The notes under the pieces: model-generated
Database searches by the model: none
Seen by the model: only the letters and a program-made list of their open reading frames with translations
Told to the model about the DNA's origin: nothing
Made by a program: the position numbers and the translations under genes
Assembly: GCF_008123425.1 (NCBI RefSeq)
Contig: NZ_VSSS01000050.1
Span: 124,001-188,000, forward strand
Direction of reading: 5' to 3'
Length of the DNA stretch: 64,000 nucleotides
Source: Bradyrhizobium rifense
GTDB lineage: Bacteria > Pseudomonadota > Alphaproteobacteria > Rhizobiales > Xanthobacteraceae
In this document: positions 25,431 through 35,445 of the stretch, piece after piece
How the letters are laid out: the number at the start of each line of letters is the position of its first letter
Position numbering within the stretch: position 1 is the stretch's first letter

Positions 25431-26597
25431 CTACAGCCGGTCGATCGCCCTGAACGTTCCGTCCTTCTGGATCACCGTCAGGAACACCTTCGGTGGCGTC
25501 TCGATGGCGCGAAAGCCAACGGTGACGACGCTGCCGCTGATGTCGAAGCGGCCGACGTCGTTGATGGTGCGCAGCAGCCCCGCGCGTGTCGGGTTCGGTC
25601 CGAGATTTTCGAGGGCGGCCGCCGCCAGGCGACCGGAGAGATAGCCTTCGAGCGAGACGAAATCCGGCGTCAGCGTCGGATCAATCGCCTTCTGCGCCGC
25701 CTGGTAGTCGGCGACGAGCTTGATCGAGCGATCCCAGGGAAACGGCACGACCTGCGCGACCACGACGCCTTCGCCGTCGGAGCCGAGCTCCTTGGCGAGC
25801 GCGGTGGCGCCGACGAAGGAGATGTTGACGAACGTCGGTGAGAGGCCGCTGCGGTGCGCAAGCTTGATGAACTCGGCGCTCGGACCGTAAGTGCCGACCA
25901 TAACGATCGCCTCGGGCTCGGCGCGCTTGATGGTGCGCCAGGCCGCGCCGACCGCGCGGGTGTTGCGCTCGAAGGTGCCTTCAGCAGCGAGTTCGAGGCC
26001 GCGCTTGGCAAGCGCGATCTTCACGCCGGTGAGGCCGTCACGGCCAAAGGAATCGTCCTGGTAGAAAATGGCGATCCGGGTGAAGTGGCGATCCTCGGTG
26101 AGATGCTTGATGAGCGTCTCCGACTCCGCGCCGTAGCTCGCGCGGATGTTCACGACATTGGCCAGTTCGAGGTCGCGCAGGAATTCGGCGCCGCTGACTG
26201 GTCCGATGAAGGGAACGTCGCGGGCGCTCGTGATCGGGATTGTTGCCATTGCGGTCGGGGTGCCGACCGCGCCGATCAGCGCGAACACCTTGTCATCCTC
26301 GATCAGCCGCAGCGTCTGCGCCACCGAGCGATCGGGGTCGTAGCCGTCGTCGCGGCTGACGAGCTGGAGCTTGCGGCCGTGGATGCCGCCCTTGGCATTG
26401 ATCTCGGTGAACGCGGCGACGATGCCTTGCCGCATCCGTTGACCGAGCACGGAGGAGGGACCTTCGAGCGCCGCGGCCTGGCCGAACAGGATCGCGTCCT
26501 CGCTGACGCCGACCTCGTCGCCTGTTGCCGTCAGCGTCGCGGCCGCCAGCAACGCGGCGGCAAGCGCGATGCATGTCGCTGCGCGCGATCGTTTCAT
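25431..26597 (-). CDS. ABC transporter substrate-binding protein (Leu/Ile/Val-type)
   Basis: A 388-residue periplasmic binding protein of the branched-chain amino acid type. After a signal peptide (MKRSRAATCIALAAALL, cleavage about residue 24) it shows ILFGQAAALEGPSS, FTEINAKGGIHGRKLQLVSRDDGYDP and IGAVGTPTAMATIPI, the Peripla_BP_6 pattern. ATG 26597 begins the signal peptide; the open frame reaches 26633. No ABC permease or ATPase genes adjoin it, so it may serve a distant transporter or act as a sensor-type orphan. It is convergent with the hydroxyacid dehydrogenase gene (six-base gap). Confidence 0.88.
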   Translation of the reverse strand: MKRSRAATCIALAAALLAAATLTATGDEVGVSEDAILFGQAAALEGPSSVLGQRMRQGIVAAFTEINAKGGIHGRKLQLVSRDDGYDPDRSVAQTLRLIEDDKVFALIGAVGTPTAMATIPITSARDVPFIGPVSGAEFLRDLELANVVNIRASYGAESETLIKHLTEDRHFTRIAIFYQDDSFGRDGLTGVKIALAKRGLELAAEGTFERNTRAVGAAWRTIKRAEPEAIVMVGTYGPSAEFIKLAHRSGLSPTFVNISFVGATALAKELGSDGEGVVVAQVVPFPWDRSIKLVADYQAAQKAIDPTLTPDFVSLEGYLSGRLAAAALENLGPNPTRAGLLRTINDVGRFDISGSVVTVGFRAIETPPKVFLTVIQKDGTFRAIDRL

Positions 26598-26882
26598 GAG
26601 AGAGCTCGCCGGATGCAGGAAATGGTGTGGCAATGATAGGTCCGCAGGCTGAACAGGGCGCTAACCGGCGCGGGGAGAGCGGTCCGTAGGACTCCGGGGC
26701 AATCCGGCAATTGGCTACCACATTGCCGGGAATGCGCAGGTCAATCGTTAACTACACCTCGCAATGCGGGGCGGCTTGGTTCCAATATTGTGCAGTTCTT
26801 AACCCCGATCCTTGTCCGATAGTCGTCACGGTGGCTCAACCCTAAGTTCGGCCGCCGCGCCGAGGGGACGTGCGGAATCAAG

Positions 26883-29312
26883 ATGGGCGATCGCGATCAG
26901 AATGATCAGGATCGAAGGCGTATGACTGGACGGTGGCGTGTTGCGCCGCTGCTCGGCCTCTATCGCCCTGCGCTGGTCGCGGCTGCCGTCGGCCTGCTGT
27001 TCTCGATCGCTGGCGCCGCTGCGGTGGCGCGCTGGGAAGACCGCGTCAACAAGATCGAGTTCGAGAACGCGGCCGAGACCGAATCCATCGTCATGCAGCA
27101 CGGCATGAGCGAATATATCAGCCGGCTCGTCGCGTTGCGGACCCTGTTCGAGTCGACCAACGAGGAAATTACCCGCAGCGAGTTCGAGACTTTCAGCGCT
27201 CGGCTGTTCGAACGCCATCCCGGAATGCTGCGCATCGCCTGGCTGCCGCGCGTCAACCGCAAGGAGCGCGCCGAGTACGAGGCCGCCGCGATCACGGACG
27301 GTATTTCCAGCTATCATATCAGGTCGCTCCAGGACGACGGTTTCGCGATTGCGCCCCAGAGCGACGAATATTTTCCCGTCTTCTACTCGACCCAGCCGAA
27401 GACATCATCGGTCTACGGCATGGATCACAGCAGTGTTCCCGAACGTCGCGTTGCGCTCGAACGCGCGCGCGACAACGACCGCATCGTTGCGATCCGCGCG
27501 CGCCTTTACGCCGAGCGTGAGACCGGCCGCCAGCCCGATGTGATTGTCTCCGTGCCTGTCTATGCCAAGGGCACCTCGCGCGAGACGGTCGCGGACCGTC
27601 GCCGCAACCTCGCGGGCTATGTCGTCGGCGTGTTCGACCTGCCGCTGCTGATGCAGGCCATTCGCGTGACGACCGGGGCAAACCCTGCGGTCAGTATCAA
27701 CATCTATCCGCCCTTCACGGGACGCATCGTCAGTCTCGAGGAGACGTTGCCGGACTATTCCTCTGCGTCATCATCGCCGCAGTCGATGCGCGACGTCGCG
27801 CGGGGGCGACACTGGGCCGGCCATCTCAGGATCGGCGACACCGATTGGCAGGTGCGCGCCATGCCGACGGCCGGCGGCGCGCTGGAGACGAGTTACGATC
27901 GCGCGGGCGCCGTGCTGATCGTCGGCATGCTGCTGACGCTGTCGCTGGCGACCTATTTGATGCTCGCCAGCCGCAACTCGCGGCGGCTGTCGCTGGCCAA
28001 TCGCCGCGTGCTCGAGCTTGCGCAGACCGACGTCCTGACCGGACTGCCGAACCGCGCCTTTTTCCTTGCCCGGCTCAACGAGCTCAACAGCCAGCTGAAG
28101 GACCACGGTCCGACCTTCTCGATCCTGATGCTCGATCTCGATCGCTTCAAGAACGTCAACGATTCCCTCGGTCATGGCGCCGGCGATGCGCTGCTGCGGT
28201 TGGTGGCGCAGCGGCTGAAATCCGCGGTGCGCGCCACCGACGTGCTGGCGCGGCTCGGCGGCGACGAATTCGCCATCATCCAGGAAGGCTGCGAGGACCA
28301 GCGCGCCTGCTCGACCGAACTGGCGGCGCGGATCGCCAAGCTCGTGGCCGAGCCGTTCCTGTTGCCCGGCCATCGCGTCGAGATCGGGACCAGCATCGGC
28401 ATCGCGATCGCGCCGGATCACGGCCGCGACCAGGAGCAGCTGCTGAAGAAGGCCGACCTGGCGCTCTACCGCTCGAAATCGGCGGGCCGCAACTGCTTCA
28501 CCATCTACGACGAGGCGATGTCGGCCGAGCTCGAAGCACGCAACACGCTGGAGGGCGATCTGCGTGACGCCATCGCGCGCTGCCAGCTCGAGGTGCACTA
28601 CCAGCCGTTCATGGATGCCACCACCGGCACGCGGCGCGGGTTCGAGGCGCTGGTGCGCTGGCGCCATCCGGCCCGCGGCCTGATCCCGCCGGATCAGTTC
28701 ATCGCGCTTGCCGAGGAGACCGGGCTGATCGTGCCGCTCGGCGAATTCGTGCTGCGTCGCGCCTGCGCGGATGCGGCAAACTGGCCGTCCGATCTGATGG
28801 TCGCGGTGAACCTGTCGCCGATCCAGTTCAAGGAAGCCGATCTGTTCGATGTCATCTGCGCGGCATTGCGGGACTCCGGCCTGTCGCCGCAACGGCTCGA
28901 GATCGAGATCACCGAATCCGTGCTGCTGGAGCGCGGTGCCGAGAACCATGCCTTCATGGAGCGGCTCAAGCACATCGGCATCGAGCTTGCGCTCGACGAT
29001 TTCGGCACCGGCTATTCCTCGCTGAGCTATCTCACCGCGTTTCCGTTCGACAAGATCAAGATCGACAAATCGTTCATCCGCAACCTTACACACCAGCCGC
29101 GCAGCTCTGCGATCATCTCCTCGATCGTGACGCTGGCGCGCGGGCTCGACATGTCGGTGACCGCCGAGGGCGTCGAGACGGCCGAGGAGTTCGAGCGGCT
29201 GAAGGCGCTCGACGTCAACTTTGTGCAAGGCTATCTGTTCGGCCGCCCGCTGCCGATCGACCAGATCGAGCTCGACGAGTCCACCGAGCGTTCGCAGCGC
29301 GACGCCGCCTGA
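26883..29312 (+). CDS. CHASE-GGDEF-EAL membrane c-di-GMP protein
   Basis: An 809-residue bifunctional diguanylate cyclase/phosphodiesterase. A transmembrane helix (about 30-50) leads to a periplasmic CHASE-type sensor (about 55-330, ending near GDTDWQVRAMPTAG), a second helix (about 340-360), then GGDEF (signature residues 459-463, intact) and EAL (588-590, intact) with NLSPIQF, EITESVLLE, DDFGTGYSSL and KIDKSFI. The allosteric I-site RATD sits five residues before GGDEF, so product inhibition should work. Both catalytic motifs appear complete. It senses a periplasmic signal; the ligand is unknown. Confidence 0.93.
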   Translation: MGDRDQNDQDRRRMTGRWRVAPLLGLYRPALVAAAVGLLFSIAGAAAVARWEDRVNKIEFENAAETESIVMQHGMSEYISRLVALRTLFESTNEEITRSEFETFSARLFERHPGMLRIAWLPRVNRKERAEYEAAAITDGISSYHIRSLQDDGFAIAPQSDEYFPVFYSTQPKTSSVYGMDHSSVPERRVALERARDNDRIVAIRARLYAERETGRQPDVIVSVPVYAKGTSRETVADRRRNLAGYVVGVFDLPLLMQAIRVTTGANPAVSINIYPPFTGRIVSLEETLPDYSSASSSPQSMRDVARGRHWAGHLRIGDTDWQVRAMPTAGGALETSYDRAGAVLIVGMLLTLSLATYLMLASRNSRRLSLANRRVLELAQTDVLTGLPNRAFFLARLNELNSQLKDHGPTFSILMLDLDRFKNVNDSLGHGAGDALLRLVAQRLKSAVRATDVLARLGGDEFAIIQEGCEDQRACSTELAARIAKLVAEPFLLPGHRVEIGTSIGIAIAPDHGRDQEQLLKKADLALYRSKSAGRNCFTIYDEAMSAELEARNTLEGDLRDAIARCQLEVHYQPFMDATTGTRRGFEALVRWRHPARGLIPPDQFIALAEETGLIVPLGEFVLRRACADAANWPSDLMVAVNLSPIQFKEADLFDVICAALRDSGLSPQRLEIEITESVLLERGAENHAFMERLKHIGIELALDDFGTGYSSLSYLTAFPFDKIKIDKSFIRNLTHQPRSSAIISSIVTLARGLDMSVTAEGVETAEEFERLKALDVNFVQGYLFGRPLPIDQIELDESTERSQRDAA

Positions 29313-29403
29313 GCCTGCCGCCCAGGAGGCATTCGCGAAAATCGCTTGACCCAGGCGAGCCCAGATGGTCCGAAGGATCGTCCAGGGATGAAACAAAACA
29401 AAA

Positions 29404-30696
29404 ATGCGGCTTCCGTTCTTCTACGGCTGGGTCGTGGTCGCGGTGACCTTTGTCACCATGGCCATCGGGGTCAACGCGCGTACCGCCTTTTCATTGTTCT
29501 ATCCGCCCATTCTCTCTGAATTCGGCTGGGAGCGCGGCGTCACCGCAGGCGCCTTCTCCTTCGGGTTCGTTGCGTCCGCTGTTGCCAGCCCACTGATCGG
29601 ACGGCTGATGGATCGCGCCGGGCCGCGCGCGGTGATGGAGCTTGGCGTGTTGCTGATGGCCGGCGGCCTGCTGCTCGCGCCGCTCACCAGCCAGCCCTGG
29701 CATCTCTATCTGACGATCGGCGTCATGGTCGGCGCCGGCTCGGTGTGTCTCGGCTATTCCGGCCAATCGTTGTTCCTGCCGAACTGGTTCATCCGCAAGC
29801 GCGGCTTTGCCATCGGCATTGCCTTTGCCGGGGTCGGCATCGGTTCGGTGACGCTGTTGCCATGGGTGCAGCACTTGATCGAGCAGACCGGCTGGCGCAC
29901 CGCCTGCACCGCGATGGGCCTGATGATCCTGATCGTGTTGGCGCCGATCAATCTGCTGCTGCACAAGCGCCCCGAAGATATCGGCCTCCAGCCCGACGGC
30001 GACGCTGCGCCGGCCGCGGGCGGCGCAAAGCCGACCTCCAACATCGTCGATCCCGTCTGGGCCGCCACCGACTGGACGCTGAAGCGCGCGGTTGCGACGG
30101 CGCGCTTCTGGTGGATCGCGCTCGGCTATTTCTGCGGCTTGTACATCTGGTACGCGGTGCAGGTGCACCAAACCAAATTCCTGCTCGACATCGGCTTCAG
30201 CCCAAGCGTTGCGGTCTGGGCGCTCGGCGCCGTCAGCCTGCTCGGCATTCCCGGTCAGATTTTCCTCGGCCATATCTCCGACCGGATCGGGCGGGAATGG
30301 GTGTGGGCCATCAGCTGCGCCGGCTTTGCGATCTGCTTCGCGGCGCTGATGGCGCTGAAGTTCCAACCCTCGTTCTGGCTGGTCTGGCTGATGGTGTTCA
30401 CGCAAGGCGCGCTCGGTTACGGCCTCACCTCGATCATGGGCGCGGTGGTGTTCGAGATTTTCGGGGGCCGCCACCAGGGCGGCATTTTCGGCATGATCAT
30501 GCTTGCCGCATTGGCGGGTGGCGCGGCCGGTCCGTGGGTGACCGGCCTGCTCTACGATCGCGTCGGCGACTACACGCTCGCCTTCGGTATCGCCATCGTC
30601 GTAAGCCTCCTGTCGGCACTGTCGATCTGGCAAGCCTCGCCGGGCAAGGTGCGGGCCGTGGCTGGCCGGCTGCACAAGCTTCGGGCTACAAAATAG
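29404..30696 (+). CDS. MFS transporter, oxalate/formate antiporter-like
   Basis: A 430-residue 12-helix MFS protein beginning MRLPFFYGWVVVAVTFVTMA. The FYGWVVV start, GRLMDRAGPRAVMELG after helix 2 and a second-half GHISDRIGREWVW are the signatures of the oxalate/formate antiporter (OFA) and monocarboxylate-porter-like group, which take up carboxylates. It sits between two c-di-GMP genes with no catabolic neighbour, so the substrate is open. Start ATG 29404 lies in an A-rich leader with no strong ribosome site. Confidence 0.88.
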   Translation: MRLPFFYGWVVVAVTFVTMAIGVNARTAFSLFYPPILSEFGWERGVTAGAFSFGFVASAVASPLIGRLMDRAGPRAVMELGVLLMAGGLLLAPLTSQPWHLYLTIGVMVGAGSVCLGYSGQSLFLPNWFIRKRGFAIGIAFAGVGIGSVTLLPWVQHLIEQTGWRTACTAMGLMILIVLAPINLLLHKRPEDIGLQPDGDAAPAAGGAKPTSNIVDPVWAATDWTLKRAVATARFWWIALGYFCGLYIWYAVQVHQTKFLLDIGFSPSVAVWALGAVSLLGIPGQIFLGHISDRIGREWVWAISCAGFAICFAALMALKFQPSFWLVWLMVFTQGALGYGLTSIMGAVVFEIFGGRHQGGIFGMIMLAALAGGAAGPWVTGLLYDRVGDYTLAFGIAIVVSLLSALSIWQASPGKVRAVAGRLHKLRATK

Positions 30697-30835
30697 GTTC
30701 CTTCTGCACCGGATTACCTCCGCATCTTTCGCGGAATGTTAAGCATGTCGCGGCTTGGCGGAGCGCGAGCCGGTTGCAAAAACGTCTTGGACACCATCGG
30801 AGCATTAGCCTGGGGCCGATTGCCGCATTGTCCTG

Positions 30836-33439
30836 ATGCTGCCGAGCCCAACGATGTCTGCCTCCGACTGCCCAGTGACCGAAATGCCGGACGTGCTGCG
30901 GGCGGCGCTCGAATGCGCCGACGACGGCATCGTCATTGTCGATAGCGCGCATCGTATCACGCATTTCAACGCCGGCGCGGAGCGGATCTGGAAGCTTGCG
31001 CGCGCTGACGTGCTCGGCCGCGATGCGGAAATCCTCTCGCTGAGATGCCTTCAGGCCGATCCGGTCGCGGATTTTCGCGATGAGATCAGCCTGGTGCGGC
31101 GCGATGGCAGCCGGATCAAGGCGACGATCGCGCTGTCATCGGCGACGATCGACGGCGCAACCCATCATATCGTGTTCGCGCGCGACGTCACGGCCGATGC
31201 TGAGCGCCGTGTCAGGATCGGGCTGCTCAACGCGGTCTCCGACCAGACCAATCGCGTCGTGATCGTCACCGATGTCGAGCAGAATATCCGTTACGTCAAT
31301 GCCGCCTTCACGGCGCTGTTCGGCTATACCAGCGACGAAGCCGAGGGCCGCCGCGCGGCCGAGCTCCTTGCCGGTCGCCATACCGATCGCAACGCCGTCG
31401 CGAAGCTCGTCAAGCGACTGATGCAAGGGGGCCGGCGCGGCGAGGTCGAGGTGCTCGCTTACGGCAAGAACGGCGAAGAGATCTGGGTGTGTGCCCGGAT
31501 CGACGCCTTCCGCGACAAGAAGGGCCGCGTCAAGCACTTCTTCGCGTTACTCGAGGACATCACCGAAACCAGGCAGCTCCGCTCGCTCCAGCAGCTCATC
31601 ATGAGCGCGCTCGCCGACGAGGTGCCGATCACCGAGATCGCCGACCGGCTGTGCCGCCGCGTCGAAGAGATCGCGCCCGATGTCGTCTGCTCGCTGCTCC
31701 ATGTCGATGCTTCGGGGCTCGTCCATCCGCTCGGCGGTCCGAGCCTGCCCGAGGACTATTCCCGCGCGCTGGACGGCATCGCCATCGGGCCCGACGTCGG
31801 CTCCTGCGGAACTGCGGCCTATTACGGCGAGCCGGTTCTGGCCGAAGATATCGATACCGATCCGCGCTGGCAGCCCTACAAGGCCATGCCGCTCGAAGTC
31901 GGTTTGCGCGCCTGCTGGTCGACGCCGATCAAGGCCAAGGACGGCCGCGTGATCGCCACCTTCGCGTTCTACTTCCGTGAGCAGCGTGCGCCGAGCAATT
32001 GGCACCGGCGTATCGTCGACGCCTGCGTCAACCTCGGCGCCTTCGCCATCGAGCGCAAGGAGGCGCGCGCCGAGATCGCGCGGCTCGCCTATCACGACAT
32101 CCTCACCGGCCTGCCCAATCGCGCGCAATTGCGGCACCTGATCACCACCGCGATGGCCGCCTGTCCAAACGGCAGCCACGTTGCGCTCGCCTTCCTCGAT
32201 GTCGACCATTTCAAGGACGTCAACGACACGCTCGGCCACGCCGCGGGCGATGAGCTTCTGATCCAGCTTGCGCAGCGTTTGCGCGAGCAGATCGGGCCTG
32301 AGGACATGCTGGGCCGGCTCGGCGGCGACGAGTTCGTCATCCTGCTGCCGAATCGCAACGCCGAGGGCGCCCAGCGCGTCGCGGTCGACGTCACCCAGGC
32401 GCTCGCCGCGCCGCTGCGGCTCGGATCGAAGCTGATGCCGATGTCGGCCAGCATCGGCATCAGCCTCTATCCCGACCATGCCACCGACATCGACACGCTG
32501 ATGCAGCAGGCCGATGCCGCCATGTACATGGCCAAGCAGGCGGGCCGCTCGACCCATCGCATGTTCAGTGCTGAAATGAACGGACTGACCGAGCAGCGGC
32601 TGGCGATGATCGCGGCACTCCGCGGCGCCATCGCCGACAATGCGCTGAGCCTCAGCTACCAGCCACAGATCCGCAGCTGCGACGGCGCCATCCACGGCGT
32701 CGAGGCGCTGGCGCGCTGGCATGACGCCGCGCTCGGTGACGTCTCGCCGGCAAAATTCATTCCGCTCGCCGAAGAATGCGGCCTGATCGAGCAGATCGGT
32801 CTGTGGTCGGTGCGCGAGGCCTGCCGGCAGATGGCAAGCTGGCGCCGCGCCGGGCTCAACATACCCTCCGTCTCGGTGAATTTGTCGCCGATCAACTTCC
32901 GCAACGTCACGCTGGCCGCGCGGCTCGAGGACGTTCTCGCCGAGTACCAATTGCCGCCGGATGCGCTGATGCTGGAGATCACCGAAGGCACCTTCATGCA
33001 GGACGGCGCCGCCGCGCTGGAGACGATGCACGCGATCCGCGCGCTCGGCATCGGCCTGTCCGTGGACGATTTCGGCACCGGCTATTCGAGCCTCAGCCGC
33101 CTCGCGCATCTGCCGATCCGCGAGCTCAAGATCGACCGCAGTTTTATGCGCGACATCGAGAAGGACGCCGGCGCACTCGCGATCGCCACCGCCGTGGTGC
33201 GCGTCGGCCAGGGCCTAGGCCTGACCGTCGTCGCCGAAGGCGTCGAGACCGAAGGCCAGCGCAAGATGCTGGCCGAGCTCGGCTGCGACGTCGTGCAGGG
33301 CTTCCTCTATGCCCCCGCGCTCGCGCCGGTCGCCTTCGAGCGCTGGCTGATCGAGCACTGGGCCGAGCAGGCGAGGGCGATGCTCGGCCGGCTCGATGTC
33401 AAGCCGGCGGGAGTACCTGCGGTGAAGCGGTCGGCGTAG
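30836..33439 (+). CDS. PAS-PAS-GAF-GGDEF-EAL cytoplasmic c-di-GMP protein
   Basis: An 867-residue soluble protein with two PAS domains (about 15-130 and 135-255, the second with RYVNAAFTALFGYTSDEAEG), a GAF domain (about 260-410, GSCGTAAYYGEPV and ACWSTPIKAKDG), GGDEF (496-500) and EAL (about 623 onward, VEALARW), plus NLSPINF, EITEGTFM and DDFGTGYSSL. This is the DosP-like layout. Catalytic motifs look intact, but the I-site is GPED rather than RxxD, so product inhibition should be lost. No transmembrane segment. An alternative ATG at 30854 would drop six residues. Confidence 0.92.
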   Translation: MLPSPTMSASDCPVTEMPDVLRAALECADDGIVIVDSAHRITHFNAGAERIWKLARADVLGRDAEILSLRCLQADPVADFRDEISLVRRDGSRIKATIALSSATIDGATHHIVFARDVTADAERRVRIGLLNAVSDQTNRVVIVTDVEQNIRYVNAAFTALFGYTSDEAEGRRAAELLAGRHTDRNAVAKLVKRLMQGGRRGEVEVLAYGKNGEEIWVCARIDAFRDKKGRVKHFFALLEDITETRQLRSLQQLIMSALADEVPITEIADRLCRRVEEIAPDVVCSLLHVDASGLVHPLGGPSLPEDYSRALDGIAIGPDVGSCGTAAYYGEPVLAEDIDTDPRWQPYKAMPLEVGLRACWSTPIKAKDGRVIATFAFYFREQRAPSNWHRRIVDACVNLGAFAIERKEARAEIARLAYHDILTGLPNRAQLRHLITTAMAACPNGSHVALAFLDVDHFKDVNDTLGHAAGDELLIQLAQRLREQIGPEDMLGRLGGDEFVILLPNRNAEGAQRVAVDVTQALAAPLRLGSKLMPMSASIGISLYPDHATDIDTLMQQADAAMYMAKQAGRSTHRMFSAEMNGLTEQRLAMIAALRGAIADNALSLSYQPQIRSCDGAIHGVEALARWHDAALGDVSPAKFIPLAEECGLIEQIGLWSVREACRQMASWRRAGLNIPSVSVNLSPINFRNVTLAARLEDVLAEYQLPPDALMLEITEGTFMQDGAAALETMHAIRALGIGLSVDDFGTGYSSLSRLAHLPIRELKIDRSFMRDIEKDAGALAIATAVVRVGQGLGLTVVAEGVETEGQRKMLAELGCDVVQGFLYAPALAPVAFERWLIEHWAEQARAMLGRLDVKPAGVPAVKRSA

Positions 33440-33566
33440 TCGGCTCTAAGGCCTCTGCTTGCCATGGATAGCGAGCGCTCCTGGACGCTACGCGATCAGC
33501 GTGGCGGCCTGATCGCTGGTCTCGCTGCCGCTTCCCGGAATTACGGTCTCGGTGACGCCGAAGGGT

Positions 33567-35240
33567 TCAGCGATTGGCCGGTTCGGTCGTCGTATCCTGC
33601 TGGCGCTCGCCCATCAGGACCTGTCCGTTCTGCCTGAGCGTCAACGCAAAGATCTTGCCGCCGGCATCGCGGGTAAAATCGATCTCCGCGCCGACCTGCT
33701 CCGCGACGAAGATATCCTGTTCGACCGGCGCGAGCTTGAGCGGCCGCTGGTTGGTCCCCTGCACATTGAGCCGTCCGTCCGCGACGAAAATGCGCAGCCC
33801 GAACTTTTGCGTCAGCGGATAAAGGCCGATGTAGTCCGGGAGTTGCGCGTCGGTCGGCATCCACTTGCTCGCCGTCGCCGGAAGCGGATCAATGCGTTTG
33901 GCCTCGACTGCGCCTCCGCCCTGAAACCAGGTGAAGCCATAGCTTCCGTCCGCCTTGCGCTTGGGCCGCAACACCGCGTCAAATTTGTGCGGATAGAAGT
34001 CGCCGGCGCTGTCGTAACCCATCTCGAATTCGCTCTGGCCGTCGGCCTGGATGGTCAGGCCGCTGTCCTTGTGCCGCAATTCGATACCGAGGCCGCCCTG
34101 CAGGCGATATCTGCCCACCAGGGCGTCGATCAGCTTGGCATCGGCATCCATCGCGACGTGCGGCGCGCCGGCGGACCGTGAGGTGTCCAGCAGGTGAAAT
34201 CCGAATTGTCCGAGGCCGCCGAGCGTGACCAGGGATGTATCGCTCAGCAAGGCCACGGCGCGCTTCGCGTTACGATCGAATCCGACGAAGGACGAGTAAC
34301 CGCCGGTCGCGCCTTCGTGGGACGCAACGGTGTGTCCGCTCGTGACGAGCAGATTCCAGTTCATGCCCATGCGGTGTCCGTCGACATACGCAACCTCTTG
34401 CTGCGTGAGCGTCAGCGCCGGCGTGATCGCGCTGTCGCGGGTGCCGAGCTCGCCTTCCATGTAGCGCAACATGTCCGCGAGCGTCGCGCGCACCCCTCCG
34501 ACGCCGGCCATGTCGGGATGAAAATCCCAGGGGTTCGCAGCCACGCCGTTGGGATAATGGCCTTGCGCCAGATGCACCTGCGGCGGGCGCGTGGCCACAT
34601 AGGTCTCGTTCATGCCGAGCGGACCGAGCAGGCGTTCGCGAAGCAGCGTCTCGTAATCCTTGCCCGCGCGCTTGGCGAGCGCATAGGACAGAACGATCAT
34701 CGCGGGATTCGAATATTCCCATTTCGAGCCCGGCTCGCGCGTCAGCTTGATCGCGGCCAGGGTATCGCGCAGGTCGCGCTCGGTTGCGCCCGCATAGGGA
34801 TTGCTGGGGTCCGGCGGGTGGTAGTCGGGGAGGTTCGCCGGCATGCCGGACGTATGCGTCACGATTTCGCCGATGGTGATCTCGTGGCCGTTGAATGAGG
34901 GCACGCTTGTCCCCGGTGGCAAAAGTCTCGCGATGGGATCGTCGAGCGCGATGTCATGCGTTGCGATCAGCTCGGCGAGCAGGGCCGCGGTCATCGTCTT
35001 GGTGACGGAGCCGATTTCGAAGGTCGTGTGTTCGTCATAGGGGCGCGCGGATTTGGGATCGGCGCAGAAATAAGCTGTCGCGGCGGTCCCGTTGTCGATC
35101 ACGCCGGCCGCAACACAGGCGCCGGTCCGATCGCCGGTGAAGCGCTGCGACAGCGCGGCCTTCAGATCGCTATCGGTGATGGCGAACGCCGGCGACGTGC
35201 CGAGCACGACCGCCAGAACAAGCCAGAACCAGGCCTTCAT
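33567..35240 (-). CDS. Serine beta-lactamase/penicillin-binding-family hydrolase
   Basis: A 557-residue secreted protein with signal peptide (MKAWFWLVLAVVLGTSPAFA, cleavage after residue 20). The S12 (class C beta-lactamase, DD-peptidase) core carries Ser78-x-x-Lys81 (SVTK), Tyr176-x-Asn178 (YSN) and a HEGATGG motif in place of the KTG triad, as in esterase/peptidase members. A C-terminal extension of about 200 residues follows the core, as in family members that act on peptides. ATG 35240 starts the signal peptide. Antibiotic hydrolysis cannot be asserted; D-amino-acid peptidase or esterase activity is as likely. Confidence 0.85.
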   Translation of the reverse strand: MKAWFWLVLAVVLGTSPAFAITDSDLKAALSQRFTGDRTGACVAAGVIDNGTAATAYFCADPKSARPYDEHTTFEIGSVTKTMTAALLAELIATHDIALDDPIARLLPPGTSVPSFNGHEITIGEIVTHTSGMPANLPDYHPPDPSNPYAGATERDLRDTLAAIKLTREPGSKWEYSNPAMIVLSYALAKRAGKDYETLLRERLLGPLGMNETYVATRPPQVHLAQGHYPNGVAANPWDFHPDMAGVGGVRATLADMLRYMEGELGTRDSAITPALTLTQQEVAYVDGHRMGMNWNLLVTSGHTVASHEGATGGYSSFVGFDRNAKRAVALLSDTSLVTLGGLGQFGFHLLDTSRSAGAPHVAMDADAKLIDALVGRYRLQGGLGIELRHKDSGLTIQADGQSEFEMGYDSAGDFYPHKFDAVLRPKRKADGSYGFTWFQGGGAVEAKRIDPLPATASKWMPTDAQLPDYIGLYPLTQKFGLRIFVADGRLNVQGTNQRPLKLAPVEQDIFVAEQVGAEIDFTRDAGGKIFALTLRQNGQVLMGERQQDTTTEPANR

Positions 35241-35445
35241 GGTTTCTCGCGCCCCTCGACTTGCAGGCATGCCGCTGGTTTAATGCTACAACATGTAACG
35301 CTATGGGTGATCGTCCAGACGGTCAAGTCGTCTGCAACGGACCTGGAGTGGATGTCGCTTTTTTGATCGCGCTCAATCGTGCCATCGCGAAAGACGTGAC
35401 ATTCTCCCCGCCCATACTGCGCTCTCCAACTGTAAAGGAGCGCAA

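Noticed and set aside
27771..29396. 541-codon minus-strand frame opposite the CHASE-GGDEF-EAL gene (and the similar 31547-33109 frame)
   Set aside because: Both are opposite long GC-rich coding sequences with clear domain architecture; no family likeness.
33440..33566. Small gene between the GGDEF-EAL and beta-lactamase-family genes
   Set aside because: No supported ORF or regulatory motif was found in this 127-base stretch.
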